A DNA stretch of 16,146 nucleotides from Chloroflexota bacterium (GTDB lineage: Bacteria; Chloroflexota; Dehalococcoidia; Lucifugimonadales; Lucifugimonadaceae), in contig PASL01000034.1 of the NCBI GenBank assembly GCA_002712125.1, positions 1-16,146 of the forward strand. Reading direction: 5' to 3'. Shown piece by piece: positions 1-6,922 of the stretch. The notes under the pieces are model-generated. The model had not been told where the DNA came from. It was given only the letters and a program-made list of their open reading frames with translations, and searched no databases. Position 1 is the stretch's first letter, and the number at the start of each line of letters is the position of its first letter. Position numbers and translations under genes: made by a program.

Positions 1-30
1 TTAAATTCAATTTTCATATTTCAAACAAAC

Positions 31-67
31 AGAGAAGGCGATTTACTTTGATAAAATCGCCTTCTCT
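31..67 (-). terminator. Rho-independent terminator of the BMP lipoprotein gene
   Basis: A perfect 14-bp inverted repeat (31-44 and 54-67) encloses a 9-base loop, about 20 bases past the stop codon of the lipoprotein gene. On the minus strand the stem is followed by a T-rich but interrupted tract (GTTTGTTTGA). Stem length, position and the T-rich tail support an intrinsic terminator. A gene beyond the left window edge could share it. Confidence 0.8.
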
Positions 68-88
68 AAAATAATCAATTAGTTAAGA

Positions 89-1321
89 CTAATTTCCGCC
101 ACTATCTCCAGTCATACCCTCAAGTAATTGAGGTGTATACCAAATATCATACAGTGAAGGTTTTTTACCATCTCTTGCAAGAACGGAGCCATCTTGAAAG
201 TTAATTGGGCCAGCGAATATATTTGCTATATCACCATTTAATTGGTCAGCCAACCTATTAACTCTTTTTCTAGTCTCTTCAGACATAGCATTTCCACCCT
301 TAAATCCAACCATAGATTCTTCGGTAGTAACACCATTTTTCATTTTTGGAGCAATCCATTTCCAATCTGGACTAAAAGAATTGTTTCCAACACTTTTTGC
401 TGCATCAATATATGCAGGTCCCCAGTTAAAGTAAGGAACACCTATACAAACTTTTGGAGCTACGTCACAGGAATTTTCATAGTCGTAACCAACAACTAAT
501 ACATCTTCCCCTGAAGCTGCTCTTTGATCTGTTACTGTTAATGCCTCAGGCGTATCAATATGTGAAATAACCACATCTACCCCTGAATCAATAAAGTCAT
601 TCACAACAGTTGTTGGATCTAATGTAACTCCAGGAATATGGAACCAAAAGCCGATCCAAATTACTTCAAAGTTTAGATCTGATATTGAATTACCTTTATC
701 TAACCAACAATCTCGCGCACCAATGTATGCAGCATTTGTCAGTCTCCTTGTTTCATCATTAATCAGTGGCCCTAAGAAGCCAATATTACCAGATTTAGAT
801 TCTGATGCAGCAGCACATCCAGCCATGTATTTACCAAACTCCATTTGCCCCATAACATTAGCAAGATTTTCTAATTCTGACTTGTATGCTTTACCATCCT
901 TAAATGCACTATCCCCTGTAGACCAAACCATTGAAACATCTGGATGAGAAGCAGCAGCCTCTAATATACCATCTTTCATATCATCAGATGTTGCAAAAAT
1001 CAGTTTTGCTCCCTGATCAATCATATCTGCAGCTACCTGAGCTACAGTAGTGTTAGGTGAATCGGCAGGATTAATAAAATCTGCAACAATCATTTCTGCA
1101 CCAATAGCTTCCTCTATAGCTTGCCCACCTTCAAAATGGGCCTGAGACCAACCTTTATCATCGCGCGGTCCTACTAATATCATTCCAAATTTATCTATAG
1201 AACCACTATTTGAAGATGATGAATCAGAGTCACTTGAACAAGCCGAAACTGTTAAAAGCAAAGTAGTTAAACACACTAGAATAAAAATTAATCTTTTTGG
1301 ATTAATAGTTTTATCGATCAA
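89..1321 (-). CDS. BMP-family (PnrA/Med-like) ABC-transporter substrate-binding lipoprotein
   Basis: This is probably a membrane-anchored binding protein that captures a nucleoside or related small molecule for an ABC importer. Residues 1-28 form a lipoprotein signal: KR near residue 10, a hydrophobic stretch, then lipobox VSAC with Cys28, followed by a Ser/Asp-rich linker. The mature domain opens with GMILVGPRDDKGWSQAH (46-62), the hallmark start of the Bmp/PnrA periplasmic-binding fold, and the 410-residue length is normal for the family. The start is TTG; no ATG precedes the signal peptide, and AAGGGGG lies about 6 bases upstream. It is monocistronic, with its own promoter and terminator and no permease or ATPase gene nearby, so its transporter partners must lie elsewhere. 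Its ligand cannot be read from the sequence. The divergent dehydratase gene hints at a sugar or nucleoside breakdown link, but that is inference. Confidence 0.88.
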   Translation of the reverse strand: MIDKTINPKRLIFILVCLTTLLLTVSACSSDSDSSSSNSGSIDKFGMILVGPRDDKGWSQAHFEGGQAIEEAIGAEMIVADFINPADSPNTTVAQVAADMIDQGAKLIFATSDDMKDGILEAAASHPDVSMVWSTGDSAFKDGKAYKSELENLANVMGQMEFGKYMAGCAAASESKSGNIGFLGPLINDETRRLTNAAYIGARDCWLDKGNSISDLNFEVIWIGFWFHIPGVTLDPTTVVNDFIDSGVDVVISHIDTPEALTVTDQRAASGEDVLVVGYDYENSCDVAPKVCIGVPYFNWGPAYIDAAKSVGNNSFSPDWKWIAPKMKNGVTTEESMVGFKGGNAMSEETRKRVNRLADQLNGDIANIFAGPINFQDGSVLARDGKKPSLYDIWYTPQLLEGMTGDSGGN

Positions 1322-1381
1322 AATATACCCCCTTGTATGAATTAAAAATATCTGGATGAAATTTTTCCAAGATATGCCAAA

Positions 1382-1409
1382 ATTATAGCACCAATTAACT
1401 GAATGTTAA
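1382..1409 (-). promoter_or_regulatory. Sigma70-type promoter of the BMP lipoprotein gene
   Basis: On the minus strand TTAACA (1409-1404, five of six consensus bases) is followed after 16 bases by a perfect TATAAT (1387-1382). Transcription should begin near 1375, giving a leader of about 54 bases. A hairpin (arms 1348-1356 and 1366-1375) would lie at the very 5' end of that transcript. Confidence 0.7.
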
Positions 1410-1501
1410 CTTTTATTAAAGATAAAAAATAAAACTTTACATTTTTGTAACAGTAAGTAGAGCGAAATTAAATTAACATGCTTAAAGAATAGAACTTTTA
1501 A

Positions 1502-1533
1502 TTTTCTGGGAGAATTGTTAATTTCCCAGAAAA
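1502..1533. promoter_or_regulatory. Palindromic putative operator upstream of the dehydratase gene
   Basis: A perfect 10-bp inverted repeat, TTTTCTGGGA (1502-1511) and TCCCAGAAAA (1524-1533), has a 12-base spacer and lies 62 bases upstream of the dehydratase start. A plausible plus-strand promoter overlaps it: TTGTTA at 1515-1520 inside the spacer and TAGAAT at 1539-1544, so the right arm sits between the -35 and -10 boxes. There is no T-tract on either side, so an operator is more likely than a terminator. The regulator is not in this window. Confidence 0.5.
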
Positions 1534-1595
1534 CAATATAGAATAATTTGAAAGTTATATAGTCAATTTTAGATCTTAGTTTTTGGAGAATAATA

Positions 1596-2837
1596 ATGAA
1601 AGTCACACATATTGAGACAATAAGAGTTGATGAATACCCACAGATAATTTGGGTTCAGATTTATACTGATAATGGAATAATTGGACTGGGTGAAACTTGG
1701 TATGCTCCAACGGTTGTAGAATCAGCAATTCATGATCATTTTGGTCCTTTAATAATTGGTAGAGATCCAAGAAAAGTAGAATTACATTGGAACTCTATGT
1801 TTACACTTTCAGATCACGCTGGGTTTGGAGGAGGTGAAATGAGAGCAATTTCAGCAATTGATATGGCATTATGGGATATAAAAGGCCAAAACGCAGGCGT
1901 GCCAATTTATGAATTATTGGGAGGTGCTGTTAGGGAAAAAATAAGAGTTTATGCAACAGGGATGCCATATAATAATGTAGCAGAACACGCAAAAAAAATG
2001 CTAGATAAAGGAATAACTGCTATTAAGGGAGGACCAACCATTCCACTCGCATTGGCATCAGATGGACAATACTTATCTCCCAAAGACCTTGATATAGCAC
2101 TTAAACCTATAAGAGAAATAAGAGATACCATAGGAAATAGTATTCAGATTGCAAATGATGGACATGGTAAATGGAGTCTTCCGGTAGCGATACGAATTGC
2201 TCAAGCAATGGAAGAGTATGAAATAATGTGGCAAGAGGATCTTATGCCATTACAAAATCCAAAGGCACTAAGAGAATTACAGGATTCGACAAAAACTCCC
2301 GTATGTATCTCTGAAAGATTACTATCAAGATGGCAATTTAGAGAATTTATAGAAAATGGATCTGCTAGGATTGTAATGCCAGATTTAATTTGGACTGGTG
2401 GTATATCTGAAACCCATAAAATAGCTATACTAGCTTCTACATATCAAGTACCATTTGCCCCACATGATGCGACTGGGCCGGTTAATATTTTTGCTTGTGC
2501 TCAAATATGTATCAGCTCGATTAATGCCATGATTCAAGAGCATGTTCCAAGCTATTACGAAGAATGGTATGGAGATTTTGTAGATCCTAATTTAGATATA
2601 AAGGATGGTTTTCTTCATGCACCTCAAAACCCTGGAATAGGTACTAGACTAAAAAAAGATATCAAGCAAAGAAAAGATGTTCATATTAGAGTTAGTGATT
2701 TAGCTCTAGAAAGTCATATTGATGCATGGGAGCTATTTGATACTCATGGAAATGGGGAAAAAGTTATCTATCGGAGCAAAAATATGGAAGAAGAACTCAA
2801 ATCTCTACGTATAGAAAGAAACCCTTTTATTAAATAA
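1596..2837 (+). CDS. Mandelate racemase/muconate lactonizing enzyme family protein; probable acid-sugar dehydratase
   Basis: This is an enolase-superfamily enzyme that removes a proton alpha to a carboxylate on a Mg2+-bound substrate. Its N-terminal capping domain (about 1-120) includes AISAIDMALWDIKG (84-97). The barrel carries the three metal ligands D188 (NDGHG), E214 (WQED) and E240 (SER). H190, two residues after the first ligand, matches the DxH arrangement of galactonate and mannonate dehydratases. H290 (APHDATGPV) is the usual acid/base His, and E315 follows in QEHVPSY. K144 lies in the TAIKGG strand. The family predicts dehydration of an aldonic acid; the exact sugar is unknown. The ATG follows GGAG with 7 bases between. 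A charged tail of about 60 residues continues past the normal family end near residue 350. The BMP lipoprotein gene lies divergently upstream. Confidence 0.9.
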   Translation: MKVTHIETIRVDEYPQIIWVQIYTDNGIIGLGETWYAPTVVESAIHDHFGPLIIGRDPRKVELHWNSMFTLSDHAGFGGGEMRAISAIDMALWDIKGQNAGVPIYELLGGAVREKIRVYATGMPYNNVAEHAKKMLDKGITAIKGGPTIPLALASDGQYLSPKDLDIALKPIREIRDTIGNSIQIANDGHGKWSLPVAIRIAQAMEEYEIMWQEDLMPLQNPKALRELQDSTKTPVCISERLLSRWQFREFIENGSARIVMPDLIWTGGISETHKIAILASTYQVPFAPHDATGPVNIFACAQICISSINAMIQEHVPSYYEEWYGDFVDPNLDIKDGFLHAPQNPGIGTRLKKDIKQRKDVHIRVSDLALESHIDAWELFDTHGNGEKVIYRSKNMEEELKSLRIERNPFIK

Positions 2838-2861
2838 TACCTAAAGCTAATACTAGCGAAT

Positions 2862-4283
2862 TTATTTCCTAAGTTTATAAGGATTTGGGCTCGGCGGGCA
2901 ATCTGGTGGACATAACGGAGCCATATCTCTTGTAGTCCCAGGTTGAGTAAATTCTGAATCTGCTCTTGCAAAAGCAAGACTCCAACCCCATTCATTAGGA
3001 TCGGATATTGAAATAGAGAATTTAGAAGAGTTTCCTAAAAAATTATCTCTATGATTTAAGCTGAAATTTTGACCAGATCTAAGTTCAAAAACCTGACTTT
3101 CTCTGAGAGAACCATTTTCATCTATTAAAAATTTCAAATTCATTGGCCCACCTATCCCAGCGAAAAGTATTTGCCAGTCCTCATTCACAATAACATCTTC
3201 CAATAATGTATCTCCCCAGCCATATTTTTGGTACAAAATATCCTCTGTATTAAATCCTAACTCATCAGGATACACCGTTGCTTTCGAATCTATTTTTTGA
3301 TCTTTAATACCGTCGTATATTAGAACTCCTAAATCATTATTATTAAATGGATTTTCCTCACCATTAATCATCCAACCCATTGCATCAGGTAATCCCCTAG
3401 CTCTATTCCAATCAAAACCAAAACTTTTACTTTCCCATCCTTCCGAAGGATTACGATAAATTTCACTAAAATTCTTAACTATTTGTTCAGAAAATATGGC
3501 TGGAACATATACTGTTTTAGGTTGCTTAATAAAAGAAAAAGCAATGTGGGATGAAGCATTCTTATTTCCAACCATTTCTTCAAATGTTGGAACATACATG
3601 TATCCTAAAATATCTCCTTTTTTTACAAATTGGCCATTTTCAACCAATAAAAATTGTTTATAAAAATCTTTTGATTTGCCTGCTAGTTCTGGAATCATAT
3701 AAGGTTCCATTTGATAAATAAAATCAATAAAATTTCCATCAGATTGTGCAATTTTAAGAGTAAATACATACGCCACATGCCACCAAGGCGGTGAAGAATT
3801 AGAATGATCAACCACATTATAAAACCCATTTTCAGGCATATTTATAAAACCATCTGCTACTGCATAGATTGGTGGATAATCAGAGGGCTTTGTTGCATTA
3901 ACCCATCGTAAATCAGTATTAGAAAAATAAACTTGTGCATCATTATGAGGTCTAGGACTATTAGCTCCGACATAAGGATGAGCAGCTACAATATCTTCAA
4001 AATCCACAAAAAAACGATCACTTTTATTTGTAGCAAAATAACTTATATCGGGTAAGATTTGATTAGGATCTGAGTTATCTATTATATTGCTAGATATATC
4101 TTTTTGCTCTAGAGAATAATTTTCTGAAACTTTATCGTTAGAATTTTTAGCAGGAGTTTCTATCAAATCATAAAATTTTTCATTTTGATCAGTGTTATTT
4201 TGAGATGAAGTGCACGAAATAATTAACATACACAAACAAAATATACTTATATTTTTTTTTATTAGATCTTGTATTAAAAACAA
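2862..4283 (-). CDS. Lipoprotein with a degenerate M23 (lysostaphin-like) core, function unknown
   Basis: The product is a 473-residue exported lipoprotein with signal and lipobox IISC (Cys24), a low-complexity linker to about residue 80, a central domain, and a Cys/Pro-rich tail. The centre resembles the M23 beta-sheet core in order: PHND (112-115), IYAVADGFI (139-147), VKKGDILGYM (220-229) and SSHIAFSF (244-251). The metal centre is not intact: HxxxD is absent (H113 and D115 are two apart), and the HxH pair is H246-I-A248. A non-catalytic cell-wall or binding role is therefore more likely than peptidase activity. The segment from about 285 to 473 is unrecognised. The annotated start is TTG without a clear Shine-Dalgarno, in frame with the upstream GYD gene and 6 bases after its stop. 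An ATA at residue 8 would give a more typical MKKNISIF start. The pair is probably one operon. Confidence 0.62.
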   Translation of the reverse strand: MFLIQDLIKKNISIFCLCMLIISCTSSQNNTDQNEKFYDLIETPAKNSNDKVSENYSLEQKDISSNIIDNSDPNQILPDISYFATNKSDRFFVDFEDIVAAHPYVGANSPRPHNDAQVYFSNTDLRWVNATKPSDYPPIYAVADGFINMPENGFYNVVDHSNSSPPWWHVAYVFTLKIAQSDGNFIDFIYQMEPYMIPELAGKSKDFYKQFLLVENGQFVKKGDILGYMYVPTFEEMVGNKNASSHIAFSFIKQPKTVYVPAIFSEQIVKNFSEIYRNPSEGWESKSFGFDWNRARGLPDAMGWMINGEENPFNNNDLGVLIYDGIKDQKIDSKATVYPDELGFNTEDILYQKYGWGDTLLEDVIVNEDWQILFAGIGGPMNLKFLIDENGSLRESQVFELRSGQNFSLNHRDNFLGNSSKFSISISDPNEWGWSLAFARADSEFTQPGTTRDMAPLCPPDCPPSPNPYKLRK

Positions 4284-4289
4284 TTTTAG

Positions 4290-4616
4290 TTAATTGGTTT
4301 CAGATGGGGGTGAATAATTTGTACTTGCCTTAGATGCAATTTTGGCAATTGAGTTCATATCAATAGCTTCAAGAATCACCATATTTCCTGCACCAGAAGC
4401 CTCAAGAGCCATTTTTAATCCCGCAACTTGCTCAAAACTTTCTGCTTCACATGAAACTATAAAATCATAATCACCTCTAAGAAAATCAAAACTCAACATC
4501 TTCAACCCCATTTTATTTACTAAATTTTCAGCAACCGATCTTCTATCTTGGTCTGGGTTTTGAATAAAACCTGCAAAACTTTCTTCAGAATAAACTCCAA
4601 ATGCATAAAATTTCAT
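4290..4616 (-). CDS. GYD-domain protein
   Basis: This small soluble protein of 108 residues has the GYD pattern: an N-terminal beta strand (KFYAFGVYS), a helix, then FLRGDYDFIVSCEAES (45-60) and a helix with a terminal strand (MVILEAID), a ferredoxin-like alpha-beta sandwich. GYD proteins have no established reaction. The start is placed at the inner ATG (4616), not the ATG at 4631, because AAAGGG lies 6 bases before the inner one and would be coding from the outer one. The last eight residues are Ser/Pro-rich. It is the first gene of a two-gene unit with the large lipoprotein, which may point to a shared envelope-related role (inference). Confidence 0.72.
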   Translation of the reverse strand: MKFYAFGVYSEESFAGFIQNPDQDRRSVAENLVNKMGLKMLSFDFLRGDYDFIVSCEAESFEQVAGLKMALEASGAGNMVILEAIDMNSIAKIASKASTNYSPPSETN

Positions 4617-4703
4617 TTTTTTCCCTTTCATTAATATTTTAATATTTTTCAGTATTAGTCAAAACTAATTTAAAAAAATCTTTTCTTTTAAAGTTATTAC
4701 GTC

Positions 4704-4712
4704 ATTATATCA
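4704..4712 (-). promoter_or_regulatory. Extended -10 promoter candidate for the GYD/lipoprotein pair
   Basis: On the minus strand this reads TGATATAAT, a perfect TATAAT with the TG extension, about 88 bases before the GYD start. No convincing -35 box is present, which is usual for extended -10 promoters. A nearby 7-bp inverted repeat (TCATCAA 4710-4716, TTGATGA 4733-4739) could be an operator, but in AT-rich DNA this is weak. Confidence 0.45.
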
Positions 4713-4779
4713 TCAATAATAATCATACTTTTTTGATGAATGAATATTAAATCTAATATATAAAAATAATGTTACATAT

Positions 4780-4808
4780 TTGTGAATTATTAATTTATTA
4801 CCTATAAT
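4780..4808 (+). promoter_or_regulatory. Sigma70-type promoter of the six-helix membrane protein gene
   Basis: TTGTGA (4780-4785), a 17-base spacer and a perfect TATAAT (4803-4808) lie about 45 bases before the ATG. Transcription should begin near 4815. Confidence 0.68.
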
Positions 4809-4853
4809 GAGCACAATTATTGAAAATAATTTGAAACAAAAGGATTTATTATT

Positions 4854-5501
4854 ATGAATATAGATGCAAAAAAAATGGCTGGTTATTGCTTAATTATTGG
4901 GCCAGTTATGGCATTAGTGAGTTTTTTCATTCAGCCTGGTGGAATTTTAGGTATTGGAGGGTCAACTCCTGAACCGCTTGATTTTGCTGCAGCAAAAAAG
5001 TTAGCTGTGGATAATTCAGCTTTAGCTATAATAACTGGGATACTGGTGACAATGGGTTTACTCAAACTACTCTCAGGTATAGTTTTTTATGCTAACAACG
5101 TCATGCTGAATGGTAATGGTTATGGTTTAGGAAGGGTTTCGATGCCATTTTTTATGGCAGCAGTTATTGGTTGGACTATAGCAAATGGAATGAATATAGC
5201 TCTCGCCGGGGAATTTTATACTGATCAAAATATCATAGGAGTTAGTTTTGGAATAAATATAATTTGTTCTATTGCTTTTGGTTTCGGAGGTATTATACTA
5301 GCGATGGCTACCTCTTTAAGGGATGAAGTAAACAAGAATTTGTCATACTTAGCTGCTATAGCTGCAATAGGTGTTTTTGCAAGTAATATTGTTGTTGCAT
5401 TTTCACCAGATAGTGGAAATACAATTCAATTAATAAATGGTTTATGTTTTATCATATACACCATTTACTCAATGGCCATTGGTAGAGCACTAATTAAGTA
5501 A
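4854..5501 (+). CDS. Six-helix integral membrane protein of unknown function
   Basis: I do not recognise a named family. The 215-residue product has six likely membrane segments at about 9-26, 56-80, 96-118, 128-152, 163-184 and 191-211. The loop after helix 1 is Gly/Pro-rich (QPGGILGIGG, 27-36), and helices 3 and 4 are Gly-rich. There are no obvious charged catalytic residues in the membrane and no signal peptide cleavage site. The layout recalls small DUF4386-like membrane proteins, but I cannot assign it. AAAAGGA ends 9 bases before the ATG, and a good promoter precedes it. A ThuA-like gene follows 71 bases downstream across a bulged hairpin. Confidence 0.72.
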   Translation: MNIDAKKMAGYCLIIGPVMALVSFFIQPGGILGIGGSTPEPLDFAAAKKLAVDNSALAIITGILVTMGLLKLLSGIVFYANNVMLNGNGYGLGRVSMPFFMAAVIGWTIANGMNIALAGEFYTDQNIIGVSFGINIICSIAFGFGGIILAMATSLRDEVNKNLSYLAAIAAIGVFASNIVVAFSPDSGNTIQLINGLCFIIYTIYSMAIGRALIK

Positions 5502-5508
5502 AAATTTT

Positions 5509-5545
5509 TAAGCCATGCCTTAAGCTCTTTCTTAAGGATGGCTTA
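5509..5545 (+). terminator. Bulged intergenic hairpin, weak terminator or mRNA-end structure
   Basis: TAAGCCATGCCTTAAG (5509-5524) pairs with CTTAAGGATGGCTTA (5531-5545), leaving one bulged G and a 6-base loop. It lies just after the membrane-protein stop. There is no T-run on the plus side (TATGCTCC follows), so full intrinsic termination is doubtful. It may protect the upstream mRNA 3' end or partially stop transcription before the ThuA-like gene. Confidence 0.5.
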
Positions 5546-5572
5546 TATGCTCCAATAAAATAGGAACTAATT

Positions 5573-6208
5573 ATGAAAATTTTATTACTTACAGGCGGTA
5601 ATCACCCATTTAAAGAAACAACTCCAATCCTTGAAAAACTTTTTTATGACAACGAAAAAAAAGTGAAAGTTAGTGAATCAGCTAAAGAATTGGAGTCAAA
5701 AAACTTTGATTTTGACTTAATAGTACTTAACACACTTAGACAAAAAGATTATAAGAACAATCTTAACGACGGACAGAAACAAGGTTTAAAAAAACTGATA
5801 ACACAGGGAGTTGGATTGGTATCAATACATATAGCAGCAGCTTCTTGTCCTGACTGGAAAGAAATGAAAAATATTACTGGTGGAGGCTGGGTGACAAATG
5901 GAAAAAGTTGGCATCCTCCGATAGGTTGGTTTAGGGTTGAAATCGAAGACAAAAACCATCCTATTGTTGAAGATGTAAAGGAATTTTGGACTTATGATGA
6001 ATGTTATTGTGATCTCGATTTCAAAGAAAATAATCATACATTTATTACTGGCTCCATTGAAAATAACATCATGCCAATAGGCTGGTCTTCAAAATATGGG
6101 AAAGGAAAAGTATCTAATATTTCATTAGGTCATTCTGCTATCGGACAGAGCCACCCTATGTTTCAAAAATTAATAATAAATTCTTTAAATTTTGTAGCTA
6201 ATAAATAA
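5573..6208 (+). CDS. ThuA-like domain protein (class I glutamine amidotransferase-like fold)
   Basis: ThuA-like proteins have a flavodoxin/amidotransferase-like fold and usually occur near sugar-utilisation genes; their reaction is not settled. The family pattern is complete over 211 residues: an N-terminal strand KILLLTGGNHPF (2-13), GVGLVSIHIAAA (79-90) with H86, a Trp/Gly-rich segment ending WHPP (113-116), NHPIVEDV (128-135), TYDECY (140-145) in place of the usual DExY box, and GKGKVSNISLGH (176-187) near the end. There is no signal peptide, so it should be cytoplasmic. AGGA lies 7 bases before the ATG. It is convergent with the DUF4395 gene with only two bases between stops. A sugar-related role alongside the dehydratase is possible but inferred. 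Confidence 0.85.
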   Translation: MKILLLTGGNHPFKETTPILEKLFYDNEKKVKVSESAKELESKNFDFDLIVLNTLRQKDYKNNLNDGQKQGLKKLITQGVGLVSIHIAAASCPDWKEMKNITGGGWVTNGKSWHPPIGWFRVEIEDKNHPIVEDVKEFWTYDECYCDLDFKENNHTFITGSIENNIMPIGWSSKYGKGKVSNISLGHSAIGQSHPMFQKLIINSLNFVANK

Positions 6209-6210
6209 TT

Positions 6211-6717
6211 CTAAAATTCAATATCATTACATCTTTCACAAATTTCCTTAGGTAGAAGATTCATAGAAATCAAAAACTTGAAAACTCTACAACCAAAACA
6301 ATATCCTAAAAATGCTTCAAGAGAGGCAAAAAATATTAATACAGAAGTAAATATTATAACTAAAACTTCTAAATCCAATAATATAAAAGTAGTTATACTG
6401 AAACTAAATACCATACCAATAAACTGTGCAAATCTTTTTGGAGGACCGGGGAATAATTTTTCCTTAAAAGATAACCTAGGAACAATAATTTTTGTAACTA
6501 AAAGAGCTATTGGACTAGCTTTTGGACCAGATGAAAATCTTGCTAAAAAACCATATGATAAAAAAATAGAGATATATAACGTTAAATCTGAATTATATAT
6601 TGTTGATAGAAGTAACAAAGAGCAAATTATTACTACAAAAAATGCTACGAAACGAGCAGAAACATCATTTATCATTACTGGAAATGAAAAAAAATTTTTT
6701 ACTAATTTATTATTCAT
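6211..6717 (-). CDS. DUF4395 family membrane protein with two cysteine pairs
   Basis: DUF4395 proteins are small membrane proteins of unknown function, often near thiol or sulfur genes. Here 168 residues contain four hydrophobic segments (about 22-42, 46-60, 98-114 and 116-138). Family marks are the N-terminal DVSARFVA, the central GPKASPIALL, and PGPPKRFAQFIGMVFS (90-105). The characteristic CFGC is at 140-143. A second pair, CERC (160-163), follows in a short tail and could form a redox or metal site with the first; that is inference. The ATG is preceded by GAAAGG at about 11 bases. A strong terminator for the upstream RRM gene ends just before this site, so this gene needs readthrough or its own initiation (TATAAA at 6728-6723 could give a nearly leaderless mRNA). 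The overlapping opposite-strand frame is a shadow. Confidence 0.85.
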   Translation of the reverse strand: MNNKLVKNFFSFPVMINDVSARFVAFFVVIICSLLLLSTIYNSDLTLYISIFLSYGFLARFSSGPKASPIALLVTKIIVPRLSFKEKLFPGPPKRFAQFIGMVFSFSITTFILLDLEVLVIIFTSVLIFFASLEAFLGYCFGCRVFKFLISMNLLPKEICERCNDIEF

Positions 6718-6734
6718 TACAATTTATACCTTTC

Positions 6735-6762
6735 AAAAAAAAAGACCCCTAGAGGGGTCTTT
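6735..6762 (-). terminator. Strong intrinsic terminator downstream of the RRM gene
   Basis: GC-rich arms AAAGACCCC (6741-6749) and GGGGTCTTT (6754-6762) enclose a TAGA loop. On the minus strand the stem runs straight into nine T residues (A-run 6735-6743 on the plus strand). It is one of the few GC-rich spots in the window. It ends the RRM transcript 160 bases past its stop and lies only 18 bases before the DUF4395 start codon. Confidence 0.9.
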
Positions 6763-6922
6763 CAGAATAAATTAAAAAATGCTAAGCTTATCCAACCCCA
6801 AAATTATAATTGGGACAACAACAGTACATTTTCATAAGATTTATACTCATATTGGTTTTCTACATAGAGATTTATAAATTACTAATGTAAAAAAGTATAA
6901 ATGTAATTTACTTAATTTGCTG

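Noticed and set aside
1406..1606. 66-residue minus-strand frame between the lipoprotein and dehydratase genes
   Set aside because: Low-complexity Phe/Leu/Lys content, no ribosome site, and it overlaps both promoters and the dehydratase start.
6278..6775. 165-residue plus-strand open frame opposite the DUF4395 gene
   Set aside because: It is rich in Lys/Asn with no family motif, runs through a terminator hairpin, and the opposite strand holds a clear DUF4395 protein.
6797..6814. CCCAA/TTGGG hairpin downstream of the RRM gene
   Set aside because: Only five pairs and no T-tract; the strong terminator at 6735-6762 explains transcript ending.
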